Shown in pieces: positions 44,229 through 52,884 of a stretch of DNA of 64,000 nucleotides. The notes below the pieces were generated by a model. It did no database searches and was not told the origin of the DNA. It saw only the letters and a program-made list of their open reading frames with translations. The stretch lies in NCBI RefSeq assembly GCF_030525615.1, contig NZ_JAUNEJ010000003.1, positions 106,711-170,710 of the forward strand. Reading direction: 5' to 3'. The DNA is from Cutibacterium sp. (lineage in GTDB: Bacteria > Actinomycetota > Actinomycetes > Propionibacteriales > Propionibacteriaceae). A program made the translations under genes and the position numbers. Positions within the stretch are counted from its first letter, which is position 1, and each line of letters opens with the position of its first letter.

Positions 44229-47200
44229 CAAACCAACCCCAGCCCGGCGAGGTCGATTCCACCATCGACAGCTGCGGGGGCCGACGCGGCAACGGACGGT
44301 TGCGGATCGTCAGAGACCTCCTCAATGGTTCCCTCGATGTCGGCGTAGGTGTTCTGCAACTCCTCGACAGTGCTCGGGTCGGCCTGCCAGACCTCACGCT
44401 GGGCGGCGTCAAGGAGCTTATCGACGATGTTGTGCAAGGCGTGTGGGTTGACCTCCCGGAACCACTCCTGCATGGCGGGGTCTAGGGCGTAACGACGTGC
44501 CACTTTTTCCCACAGGCCGTCATCGACGACATCTGCGGTGGCATCCCAGCCGATAAGGATGTCAAGCACCTTGGACAAGTCCCCGGCCCCCTTGTATCCG
44601 TGCCGTTGGAGTCCCTCGATCCACGACGGGTTGAGGATCCGGGAGCGCAGGATGAGCCTGGCCTCTTCGGTGGTCGTCCGGGTGGCGATCCGCGAGGGGT
44701 CTGAGGAGTCGCCTACGAAAGACATCGGAGCCTCGCCCCGAACTGTCGTCGCAGCAGCGATGAGTCCGCCGTAGTAGTTGTAGAAATCGGTGCAGCTGAG
44801 CATGTCGTACTCGCGAGTGTCCTCATTCTTGACGGTGACGTCCATCCGTGACAGAGCAGCGGTGAATCTCTGCGTCTCGACGTCTCCGAACACCCCTTCA
44901 CCGTAGGCATGGGAGGAGGCGGCGATGTAGGCCCGACCCAGGTCGGCCTTGTCCTGCCATGCCTTGGTCTCAATGAGTTCCTCCACGCCGGCACCGTATC
45001 CGCCGGGCGGGCAACCGAAAATACGCAAGGTCGCTTTCCGACGAGCCTGCTCGACGTCGACGCCACGAGCGATCATGTCGGCGGTATCAGCCTCGACGTG
45101 GGCGCGCAGCATGTTGTCACCGTCAGCTTCGGGTAGGGCGGCCACCATTCGCACGGCTCGGTCGACCATCTCGACGAGGTTGGGGAAGGCATCCCGGAAG
45201 AGACCCGAGATACGCGGGGAGACGTCGATGCGAGGGCGGCCCAGTTCGGTCGGGTCGATGATCTTCAGCCCGCTGACAAGGCCTGACGATTCCCAGACCG
45301 GACGTACCCCCATGAGGTACAAGATCTCGGCGATGTCGGCGCCGCCGCTGCGCATATTGGCCGTTCCCCACACTACGACCCCGACGGTGCGGGGCCATGG
45401 CTGATCGGGGTGGGCCTCGGCGTACCCGGAGAGCAACTGGTCTGCGAGTTCGACGCCTTCCCTCCACCCGGTCGGCGTCGGCATGGTTTCTGGGTCCAGG
45501 GAGAAGAAATTCCGCCCGGTCGGCAGGATGTGGGCGTTGCCTCGGGTAGGCGCTCCCGACGGTCCGGGGGAGACGAATCCGCCATCCAGAGCCGTCATGA
45601 TTGAGTCGATCTCGTCATGGGTGGCGTCCAGGCGGGGCATGAGATCGGTGATGACCCAGGTGAGGGTTTCGACGACGTCACCTCGTTGGGTACCGAGCTG
45701 CTCTTGGCACAGCTGGATAGCTAGGTCGTGGGCCCGGTCGGCGTCCACGCACCCCTCGCGTTGAGCGGCGATTGCTGGGGCCAGCAGATCTACACACTGC
45801 TGGTGGGCCGCCGCCATGATTTCTCGTCCGGTCCGAGGCAGGTCGCCGGTAATGGCGACAGGCTCACCGGCCTTGGCGCTGACCTCATCGAGACTCGTCC
45901 CCCAAGCATTCAACACCGCTTCTCGTAGCGACGGCACCTGGCCATTGGGCTGTCGGGTCAACTGGGCGACGTACTCCACCACTTCGCCCGGGTCATCCTG
46001 GTTTGCGACGAGGCGTCCCAGCACGTGCAAACCGTCGGAGATCTCGCGGTCTTGCAGCTCGAGCAGGTGATGGTGAACCTTGTTGAGCAGTTCCACAGGG
46101 TCGGTGTCGATGTCGTCGGCTGTTAAGCCAAGATCGGTGTTCAGACCGGCTTCGACGACGGCGTCCCATATTTGTTCGGCGACGAGTCGGGCGCGCTGAG
46201 GGCTTTGTGATTGTGCGCCGGCGTGTTCTCGCAGAATTCGGTCGATCTCAGCGGTGGAGTCGTACAGACCGGCCTGACGCATGGGCGGGGTGAGGTGGTC
46301 GATGAGGGCGGCCGCACTGCGTCTCTTGGCTTGGGTGCCCTCACCAGGGTTGTTGATGATGTACGGGTAGATGTTGACCATCCGGTCGAGGGCGAGTTCC
46401 GGGTAGCACTCGTCGGATAAGCCCAAACCCTTACCGGGAAGCCATTCCAGGCTGCCGTGGGTTCCGACGTGGATGACGGCGTCGGCCTTGAAGACGTCAC
46501 GAATCCAGCGGTAGTGGGCCAGGTAGTGGTGTGGGGGAGGCAATAACGGGTCGTGGATGGCGGAATCCGTGACGGCTTCGAAATTCCCGCGCGGCGGCTG
46601 GATCGTCAGCAAGATGTTGCCGTCAAGGTGACCGGCGAAAGAGAACTCGTTGTCATGGACGAAGAGGGTTCCCGGGTGCGGTCCCCAGTTGCGGTCCATG
46701 CATTCCCGTACGGACTCCGGCAGCGCCCGATACCAGGGGCGGGATATTTCTAGGCCGGCATGGGCTTCGGCTCGGTCATGCATTTGTTCGGGGGTCAGCC
46801 AGCGTTGATCGCAGGTCAGGCAGGACAGCAGGACTTGGGCGATGTCGTCTGCTCGCTCGAATTGCTCTGGGACGTAATACCCTTCTTCGGCCATCCGGAT
46901 GAGCAGTTGGCGCACGGATTCGAAGGTGTCCAGGCCACTCGCACAGCCGATACGGTCATTGCGGGGCGGATGGTGGTGGAAGACGATGGCGATTTTGCGC
47001 TGGCTGGCCGGGGTGCGGGCTAGATGTGCCCAGGACAGTGCCAGCTCAGCCATCGCTTGTGGACGGCCCGGTACCGGGATCATGCGGGGGACGACTGCCC
47101 CGGTGAGTTCATCGACCTCGTCGGCCTCCCGGGTGGCGAGAAACTTGGTGATGAGGGCGCCATCGAACTCCGGTTGGGCGGCTTGGGTCGCGATGTCCAT

Positions 47201-48115
47201 CGATCCCATCCCCCGGGCCTCCCACATCTGTCGAGGCTCGTAGGAGGTAAGGGCGTGCAATACGCTGACGCCGAGGTTCGGGTAGGCGTCGGCATTGGCC
47301 GGGACACCAGCTGTCATGGACATCCCGTGGACGTCGATGAGGGTGTCGATGACCCGGGTGCCCTCCTCGTCATAGAGCAGGGTCTGGAGGGTTTGGGCCA
47401 TGCTCATGTTGCCGCGCCGGGAGTCGGGCAGGCGCAGGCAGAAGAAAGGGACAGTGTTAGCGTCAAGACTCTCGACGGCCTCGACGAGAGCTTCGATGTG
47501 CTCGGTGTTGTGCTCCAGCCAGTAGCTGCGGGGGAAAGTGATTCCGACGGTGGGACGATCAGGATTGAGGTAATGCTGATACTCAGCGAGGCTGGTGAAT
47601 AGACCGTGACGCGGGTGCCAGATCCCCTCAGTGGGGGCAGGGACGGCCTCAGGGACGGGCGCGTTTCCGCCTGTCGCCCGGTCGACGAGGACCCGTAGTG
47701 CAGCTTCGACGTTGTCTGAGCCTCCCATTCCCAGCAGGCTGAAAACCCCTTTCCAGGTGCCGTCGGTCAGGCCGCTTACCCATTCCTGAGCTGCGAGTAG
47801 GCCGTCGTCATCACCGGAGGTGGGTTGGATGTGGATCCATGGCTCAGACAGTCCGGACTTGCGGCGGTCCTGCCAAGCTCCAACGAGGTCAGGCCATGCC
47901 GGGCAGGACCCCGTCCCACCGTGGAAGCTCAGCACAACCACATCGCTGCGAGCCGCCGCACGGGCAAAGGCGCTTGTCATCTGCGGGTCGGCGAGCTGCT
48001 CCTTGGTGCGGCCGAAGAGGGTGACGTCGAGGCCGTCGGCTTTCATCCGGGAGAGGGCCTGGCTGACGAGGGTGAGTTCCCCTCCGGTGGCTGAGAAGAA
48101 ACACAAAGTAGTCAT
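44228..48115 (-). CDS. cobN: CobN-type cobaltochelatase large subunit
   Basis: 1295 residues, the length of CobN/ChlH subunits. Recognisable stretches include LSFHGGTGSC near the start, PFFCLRLPDSRRG, IVFHHHPPRNDRIGCASGLD, VIHVGTHGSLEWLPGKGLGL, and VVVWGTANMRSGGADIAEIL. These are the CobN signatures; CobN inserts cobalt into (hydrogeno)byrinic acid diamide, or Mg in ChlH homologues. No CobS or CobT exists here, but ChlI- and ChlD-like genes follow in the operon, a combination suggested to replace CobST. Ends in a Ser/Ala-rich tail. Overlaps the radical SAM and ChlD genes by a few bases each. Confidence 0.93.
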   Translation of the reverse strand: MTTLCFFSATGGELTLVSQALSRMKADGLDVTLFGRTKEQLADPQMTSAFARAAARSDVVVLSFHGGTGSCPAWPDLVGAWQDRRKSGLSEPWIHIQPTSGDDDGLLAAQEWVSGLTDGTWKGVFSLLGMGGSDNVEAALRVLVDRATGGNAPVPEAVPAPTEGIWHPRHGLFTSLAEYQHYLNPDRPTVGITFPRSYWLEHNTEHIEALVEAVESLDANTVPFFCLRLPDSRRGNMSMAQTLQTLLYDEEGTRVIDTLIDVHGMSMTAGVPANADAYPNLGVSVLHALTSYEPRQMWEARGMGSMDIATQAAQPEFDGALITKFLATREADEVDELTGAVVPRMIPVPGRPQAMAELALSWAHLARTPASQRKIAIVFHHHPPRNDRIGCASGLDTFESVRQLLIRMAEEGYYVPEQFERADDIAQVLLSCLTCDQRWLTPEQMHDRAEAHAGLEISRPWYRALPESVRECMDRNWGPHPGTLFVHDNEFSFAGHLDGNILLTIQPPRGNFEAVTDSAIHDPLLPPPHHYLAHYRWIRDVFKADAVIHVGTHGSLEWLPGKGLGLSDECYPELALDRMVNIYPYIINNPGEGTQAKRRSAAALIDHLTPPMRQAGLYDSTAEIDRILREHAGAQSQSPQRARLVAEQIWDAVVEAGLNTDLGLTADDIDTDPVELLNKVHHHLLELQDREISDGLHVLGRLVANQDDPGEVVEYVAQLTRQPNGQVPSLREAVLNAWGTSLDEVSAKAGEPVAITGDLPRTGREIMAAAHQQCVDLLAPAIAAQREGCVDADRAHDLAIQLCQEQLGTQRGDVVETLTWVITDLMPRLDATHDEIDSIMTALDGGFVSPGPSGAPTRGNAHILPTGRNFFSLDPETMPTPTGWREGVELADQLLSGYAEAHPDQPWPRTVGVVVWGTANMRSGGADIAEILYLMGVRPVWESSGLVSGLKIIDPTELGRPRIDVSPRISGLFRDAFPNLVEMVDRAVRMVAALPEADGDNMLRAHVEADTADMIARGVDVEQARRKATLRIFGCPPGGYGAGVEELIETKAWQDKADLGRAYIAASSHAYGEGVFGDVETQRFTAALSRMDVTVKNEDTREYDMLSCTDFYNYYGGLIAAATTVRGEAPMSFVGDSSDPSRIATRTTTEEARLILRSRILNPSWIEGLQRHGYKGAGDLSKVLDILIGWDATADVVDDGLWEKVARRYALDPAMQEWFREVNPHALHNIVDKLLDAAQREVWQADPSTVEELQNTYADIEGTIEEVSDDPQPSVAASAPAAVDGGIDLAGLGLV

Positions 48116-49209
48116 GAGGCGGTTTCCAGACGGGCGAGGGTGTCGTTGATGAGGCAGGTGAGTGGGGTCCGGCTGCGCTCCGGATCAGCAAGGTTGTTGG
48201 CTTCGACGCGGGAGGGGCAGTCGCCGGGGCAGCGTCCGGCTAGGGTACAGTGACGACACGGCCCTTTCAGGGTGTGGACATCCTGGGAAAAGCGCTCCTT
48301 GAGGCGGTGCCAGTCGACATGGTGGACGGTTCCGGCCCGGGATGCTGGATCTCCCACGGATTGAGAGCAAGGGTAGACGCTGCCGTCCGGGGCGACGGCC
48401 ATGGATTCGCCAACTGCAGCGTGGCAGTAGGGGCGATTGGGTACCGACAGCGGCAGCAGAGTGCGACCGGAAGGGTCGACCGTGGTGACGCTGGCGCAGG
48501 AGCGACGCAGCGCCGCCCGGACGGTTTCCAACTCACGCCAGACAAGGGGTTTCGCGCGTATGGCATTGACCTGAGCGAGGCGTCGATAGAGGGCGCGGAT
48601 TCCGGTGACGACAGCGTCATCGGTGGGGACGAGGTCTGCCCGACCGGCTGCACTGCCGAGGCTCACCAGCGGGTCAATGCCGAACCCGGTGACGTTGGGG
48701 AGTCCGCCCAGGGTGAGGGCTAGGTCGCCGAGGTGCTCGACGTTGAAGGCCGAGAGCACAGTTGTCACTCGCACCGGGACACCAGCCCGGACTAGGGCCA
48801 GCAGACCCCGAAAGGTTTGGGCCGCTGAGCCGCGAGCCTTCTGCTGTACCGACGGTGGGCCGTCAACACTTACCCCGACCCGGACACCACGCCGTTTGAA
48901 CATGGTGGCCATGTCGTCGTCGAGACGCGCGGCATTGGTCTGGATACCGCAGGTGACTCGACCGCCCCGGATGCCTGCAACCCGGTCGGCGACGTGCTCG
49001 ATGAGGGAGGGCACCAGGGTCGGCTCCCCGCCTGCCAATTGCACATGGGCCGGTTGGCCGGTGGTGCGGACTCCCTCGGCGAGAAGATCTATGGCAGCGT
49101 CGGCGATGTCAGACGACATCCGACCTCCCCTCCGATCACGTCGGTAGCAGTAGGGACAGGACAGGTCGCAGGCAGCAGTGGGCCACAGTATGAGGTAACG
49201 GACGGTCAT
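48112..49209 (-). CDS. radical SAM/SPASM-like enzyme of the B12 operon
   Basis: 365 residues. The SAM-binding cluster is C14-x3-C18-x2-C21 (CDLSCPYC), with GGEPTL for SAM contact. The C-terminal part has a set of Cys typical of SPASM/twitch domains binding extra Fe-S clusters (RPYCHA, YPCSQ, C-x2-C and C-x3-C in CRHCTLAGRCPGDC). Such enzymes modify peptides or small rings; its place between the ATPase gene and cobN suggests action on a corrinoid or peptide ligand, but the substrate cannot be seen. No substrate-peptide gene with a Cys motif was found beside it. Overlaps both neighbours. Confidence 0.87.
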   Translation of the reverse strand: MTVRYLILWPTAACDLSCPYCYRRDRRGGRMSSDIADAAIDLLAEGVRTTGQPAHVQLAGGEPTLVPSLIEHVADRVAGIRGGRVTCGIQTNAARLDDDMATMFKRRGVRVGVSVDGPPSVQQKARGSAAQTFRGLLALVRAGVPVRVTTVLSAFNVEHLGDLALTLGGLPNVTGFGIDPLVSLGSAAGRADLVPTDDAVVTGIRALYRRLAQVNAIRAKPLVWRELETVRAALRRSCASVTTVDPSGRTLLPLSVPNRPYCHAAVGESMAVAPDGSVYPCSQSVGDPASRAGTVHHVDWHRLKERFSQDVHTLKGPCRHCTLAGRCPGDCPSRVEANNLADPERSRTPLTCLINDTLARLETAS

Positions 49210-50204
49210 GGCTGGCTCGCCTCCTGCTGGCCGACGAGATGATCGTGCAGCTCGGACAGGGTTGGTATGACCCGGTTGTTCACCGACCAGCCGTCGTCGG
49301 TAACGCTGACGGTCACACCGGCATCCTCATCGTCCTCGACTACTCGATATCCAGACCGCGTCAGGGTGTGACGGGCCAGGTCAGCGTCCGTCCCCGATCC
49401 CAGGATTCGCGCGGTGGGCCGTCCGTTGTCGCATTGCCAGAAGGTGAGGGTGCGCAGATCAAAGGTGATTCCGTCGGTGCGAAAGGCTTCTTCTAGGGCA
49501 CCGCTGCGGGCCAGGTCCTCGGGGGCGCCGATTTTCACGTCCGTGCCACGCCCGGCCACCCACAGAGTGTCGGTGTAACGCATGACCGCTTCGATGTCGT
49601 GACTGCACACCACGACGGCAATCTTCCGTGTGGTACACACCTCGCGCAGCAGCCCGAGTAGGGCAATACGGCCCGGTGGATCGAGGAAAGACGTCGGTTC
49701 GTCGAGCAGCAGAATGGACGGCTCTTGGGCGAGTGCCCGAGCCACCATGACGCGCTGGCGTTGTCCGTCTGATAACTCTCCGACGAAGGAGTCGGCCAAC
49801 TCTGCAGCTCCCACCGCCGTCAAAGACTCGTCGATGACGGCCTGGTCGTGGGGCCGCAATCGTCCTCCGATTCCAGAATGCGGATGACGTCCCAACGAGA
49901 CGACATCCCTGGAGGTGAGGCGGGCCACCGAGACTCGGTCGGTTAATACCGTCGAGAGGGTCTGGGCGATCTGGCGACGCGACATGGTCGAGGTTGGGGT
50001 GCCGTTGAGGGACACTTCGCCCTCCAAAGCGGGCTGCAACCCGGCCACCGACCGCAGCAGGGTCGACTTGCCGGCCCCGTTCGGTCCGACCAGTCCGACC
50101 ATCTGCCCGGCTTTCACTGTTCCCGTCACCCCCGACAAGATCGTGGTGACGTGGCGGCCTGAGATATACCCGACGGACAGGTTGTTGAGGGCTAAACCGA
50201 TCAT
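49206..50204 (-). CDS. iron/B12-type ABC importer ATPase (BtuD/FecE-like)
   Basis: 332 residues. ATPase domain with Walker A GPNGAGKST, signature LSDGQRQR, Walker B ILLLDEPTSFLD and H-loop CSHD, the FecE/BtuD set. A further 90-residue C-terminal segment (from about 240; it includes VVEDDEDAGVTVSVTDD) is an extra domain. The ATG ending at 50204 overlaps the permease stop (ATGA) and has GGAGG upstream. It powers the permease encoded next to it. Confidence 0.92.
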   Translation of the reverse strand: MIGLALNNLSVGYISGRHVTTILSGVTGTVKAGQMVGLVGPNGAGKSTLLRSVAGLQPALEGEVSLNGTPTSTMSRRQIAQTLSTVLTDRVSVARLTSRDVVSLGRHPHSGIGGRLRPHDQAVIDESLTAVGAAELADSFVGELSDGQRQRVMVARALAQEPSILLLDEPTSFLDPPGRIALLGLLREVCTTRKIAVVVCSHDIEAVMRYTDTLWVAGRGTDVKIGAPEDLARSGALEEAFRTDGITFDLRTLTFWQCDNGRPTARILGSGTDADLARHTLTRSGYRVVEDDEDAGVTVSVTDDGWSVNNRVIPTLSELHDHLVGQQEASQP

Positions 50205-51274
50205 GTTGCCTCCGCGTCTCGATACCAGCGGATGAGGATGACCATCACGACCGGAGCCCCAAACACCGCATTGACGGCATTGACGGGCAGCACGTCGTCT
50301 CCTGGTAACTGGGCCAGAATGTCGGCCATCAAAGCCAAGGAGCCACCTGTGAGAATGCATCCGGGCAGCAGATATCGGTGATCTGCCGTCCCCAGTACTC
50401 CGCGAGTGAGGTGGGGGATCGCGATGCCGAGGAAGCTGATCGGTCCGCAGAAGGCAGTGGCGGCCCCGGCGAGGATGGCGGTGCTGGCCACCAGTAGGGA
50501 GCGCACAGCCTTGAGGTTCATCCCCATCGTTTGGGCGTACCGTTCCCCCAGTAGCAGGGCGTTGAGGGGTTTGGCGAGCAACATGCTGGCCAGGATCATG
50601 ACGACCATGATCGGAACCATCACCTTGAGGTTTTCCCATGTCACGCCGTGGTAGCTGCCGAACTGCCAGCTGGTGTATTGGGCTACGAGTTCCGGACTGG
50701 CTCGTGACAACAAAACGGTGACCCCTGAGGACACGAAGTATCCGATCATGACGCCGAGCAGCAGCAGAATCGTCGACGAGTGGATGAATCGTCCCGCCAG
50801 CATCACGATGAACAACACCACGGCCGCTCCCAGCGCGGCTGCCACCATCACCAACAGGTCAGGTCCGATACCCAGTCCGGATGCGAAGGTCGCGGCCCCT
50901 GTCGACGACGCTGTGCCGAGCACGACGAGGGCGACGCCGAGGCTGGAACCTGAGGAGATACCGAGCACGTAGGGGTCGGCCAGCGGGTTGCGGAACAAGG
51001 TCTGCATTTCCAGGCCAGCGATTCCTAGGGCTGCGCCAACGAGCAGGGCGGTGATGGTGCGTGGGGCACGGACGTCCTGGATGATCGTCTCGGACACTGG
51101 GTCGACGGTGGTGTTCCCGGTGATGGTCGCCATGACGTCACCGATAGGGATATTGACCGATCCCAAGGCTAGTCCGGCGATCGCCACCAGGATGAGGACC
51201 ACGATGAGGAACGCGAAGCGGACGGGCAGCGGCAGCCCGCGCCGCCGTTGCACCGTCCGTTGTCGTGTGGTCAC
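50201..51274 (-). CDS. FecCD/BtuC-type ABC importer permease
   Basis: 357 residues with nine or ten membrane helices. FecCD landmarks: LALGSVNIPIGDV, RAPRTITALLVGAALGIAGL, the conserved QTLFRNPLADPYVLGISSG segment, FCGPISFLGIAIPHLTRGV (the coupling loop) and ILTGGSLALMADILAQ. Such permeases move B12, heme or ferric siderophores from the binding protein into the cytoplasm. It sits between the binding protein and ATPase genes; the start overlaps the binding-protein stop. Confidence 0.94.
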   Translation of the reverse strand: MTTRQRTVQRRRGLPLPVRFAFLIVVLILVAIAGLALGSVNIPIGDVMATITGNTTVDPVSETIIQDVRAPRTITALLVGAALGIAGLEMQTLFRNPLADPYVLGISSGSSLGVALVVLGTASSTGAATFASGLGIGPDLLVMVAAALGAAVVLFIVMLAGRFIHSSTILLLLGVMIGYFVSSGVTVLLSRASPELVAQYTSWQFGSYHGVTWENLKVMVPIMVVMILASMLLAKPLNALLLGERYAQTMGMNLKAVRSLLVASTAILAGAATAFCGPISFLGIAIPHLTRGVLGTADHRYLLPGCILTGGSLALMADILAQLPGDDVLPVNAVNAVFGAPVVMVILIRWYRDAEAT

Positions 51275-52539
51275 TTGGCTGGGGCCTTCTTGTAGAAGGT
51301 GAATTCGTGGTTCGGGTTGAGTTCAGGGTGCAGGATGGCAGACAGGTCTGCCAACACCAGGTCAGGGCGGACGACACCGGTCTGCCAGTAGTCGTTTCCG
51401 TGCTTGGGGTCGTCGCGCAAGACGCCGTTCCAGACGTTGCCGGTGCCGACGGCCTTGAGATTCTTCATACGTGGATCGTCTTTAAGGATGGCCGGTATGG
51501 ACGCCTTCTCCGACTCATTGATCTGACCGTCAATCCAGAAGTCCGCGTCGTGAGCCCGCTTGAGGACCTTTTCGGTGTCCAGTTTCGACGAGCTGACCCC
51601 GTGGACGTCGTTGAAGACGTAGTCGCCGCCAGCGTCACGCAAGAACTGGATGGAGTAGTTCTCGTTGGACTTGATGTACCAGACCCCCTTGAACTGGTAG
51701 CCGTAAAGCACACTGGGTCGTGTCTTCACCTTGGCGGTGAGCTGTGTCGTCTCGTGGTACTTCTTGGCGATGTCTGCGTACTTTTCGTTGGCCACCTTCT
51801 CGGCATTGACGAACAGTGCGTCGTACTTGAGCCACTCAGCTCGTCCCAGCGGGGTGTTCTCGAGGAAGCTGGGTTCCGCGACGACGGGTATGCCCATTTC
51901 CTGGACCTTGGCGAACTTGCTGGGGTCGTAATGGCCGCTGATGATGAACAGGTCGGGGCGTAGGGCGATCAGTTTTTCGGTGTTGACCTCGGTGGTGCCG
52001 TCACCGACACCAAAATCAGCGACCTTGCGTTCCTTGAGGGCCTCGCGGGTCTTCGGGTCACCGACACTGTCGACGCTGGCCATTCCGACCACGGCGTCCA
52101 ACTTGTTCATCATCTGGTACTTCATCGGCTCGGTCGTTGATCCGAGGGCAATCCTGGTCGCGGGGATGGTGATCTTCTGTGCCCCGGCGAGGTCTCCGTC
52201 CAGCTTCGGTTGTGGGGCACCGCACTGCACTAGGACGTACTTGATCGCCTTGGTCGAGGTGTTCGACGGGTTCTTGATCGTCACCACTTTGTAAGACTTG
52301 TGGTAACTGACGGTCAGACCCTTGGCGTCGCTGAACTCCGCCTTGTCGGGGAAGTAATCCTTGTTTTTGTCAAAGGACCCCGACTTGATGCATCCGCCGG
52401 CGGTAGCAGAGGAGGATGCCGTCGGTTTGTCGCCAGATGTGGGTTTGTCGCCAGAATTTGAGCATCCTGCCAGCGCGAGGCTAGGAGCAATGAGGAGGGT
52501 GATGAGGGCCGAGACCTTCCTCGACGTGGTCTTATTCAC
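51271..52539 (-). CDS. substrate-binding lipoprotein of the B12/iron type ABC importer
   Basis: 422 residues starting at GTG ending at 52539, with AGGGAG upstream in the riboswitch hairpin. Lipobox LAGC, a linker with a GDKPTSGDKPT repeat, then a FepB/BtuF-like binding fold: TIPATRIALGSTTEPMKYQM, RPDLFIISG, LFLNA-like FVNAEKVA, VLYGYQ, NYSIQFLRDAGGDYVF and RPDLVLADL. It is the first gene of the operon, so the cell-surface ligand is what the riboswitch-controlled system takes up. Long separate N-terminal segment (30-110) is unlike E. coli BtuF, so the ligand may be more than B12. Confidence 0.88.
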   Translation of the reverse strand: MNKTTSRKVSALITLLIAPSLALAGCSNSGDKPTSGDKPTASSSATAGGCIKSGSFDKNKDYFPDKAEFSDAKGLTVSYHKSYKVVTIKNPSNTSTKAIKYVLVQCGAPQPKLDGDLAGAQKITIPATRIALGSTTEPMKYQMMNKLDAVVGMASVDSVGDPKTREALKERKVADFGVGDGTTEVNTEKLIALRPDLFIISGHYDPSKFAKVQEMGIPVVAEPSFLENTPLGRAEWLKYDALFVNAEKVANEKYADIAKKYHETTQLTAKVKTRPSVLYGYQFKGVWYIKSNENYSIQFLRDAGGDYVFNDVHGVSSSKLDTEKVLKRAHDADFWIDGQINESEKASIPAILKDDPRMKNLKAVGTGNVWNGVLRDDPKHGNDYWQTGVVRPDLVLADLSAILHPELNPNHEFTFYKKAPAK

Positions 52540-52540
52540 G

Positions 52541-52760
52541 CGGTTCTCCCTGCGGTTGTGCCGCAGGACTCGCTATGACAGGCACGACGTGTGTCTGGCA
52601 GACCCCTGCGGCGAGAGTCGTTATTGCCACTCCGCAGGGAGTCGACCGGACTGAGCCCATGAGGCATTACCGTTGCGCGACAGTGTCGGATTCCCACCGA
52701 CTTCGCTCACTGAGGAGTACCTCGAACCGAACCCGATTCGAGGCAGTCGAAGATTAGCAC
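52541..52760 (-). promoter_or_regulatory. cobalamin (B12) riboswitch
   Basis: On the minus strand the leader of the binding-protein gene carries a B12-element core: GTCGGTGGGAATCCGAC (hairpin, 52683-52699), then CACTGTCGCGCAACGGTAAT and CTCAGTCCGG. A hairpin immediately before the start (CCTGCGG-loop-CCGCAGG, 52549-52567) covers the ribosome site. Two further CCTGCGG/CCGCAGG segments (52603-52611 and 52632-52640) can pair alternatively, giving a plausible on/off switch. High B12 should shut off the operon. Confidence 0.85.
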
Positions 52761-52802
52761 CTCACGGCACAGTGGCGCGCGGTACCTCGGGTACTCCCTT
52801 CC

Positions 52803-52867
52803 TCAGTTGCGGCATTTTGTGCAGCTGCGCCGCACATACCTGGCGCAACTGCCACCCAACTGCCAGG
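52803..52867. repeat. copy B of the dispersed intergenic repeat
   Basis: From TTTTGTGCAG at 52815 to TGCCAGG it matches copy A (37692-37763), except that a 20-base piece (one arm) is absent and one base differs. It lies after the CblS-like gene and before the riboswitch, so it can serve as terminator or insulation. Confidence 0.8.
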
Positions 52868-52884
52868 AATAGTGCTCAAGATTT

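Noticed and set aside
48112-49209. Radical SAM enzyme as a sactipeptide or mycofactocin maturase
   Set aside because: I saw no short Cys-rich precursor peptide or RRE gene next to it; the neighbours are tetrapyrrole chelatase genes.
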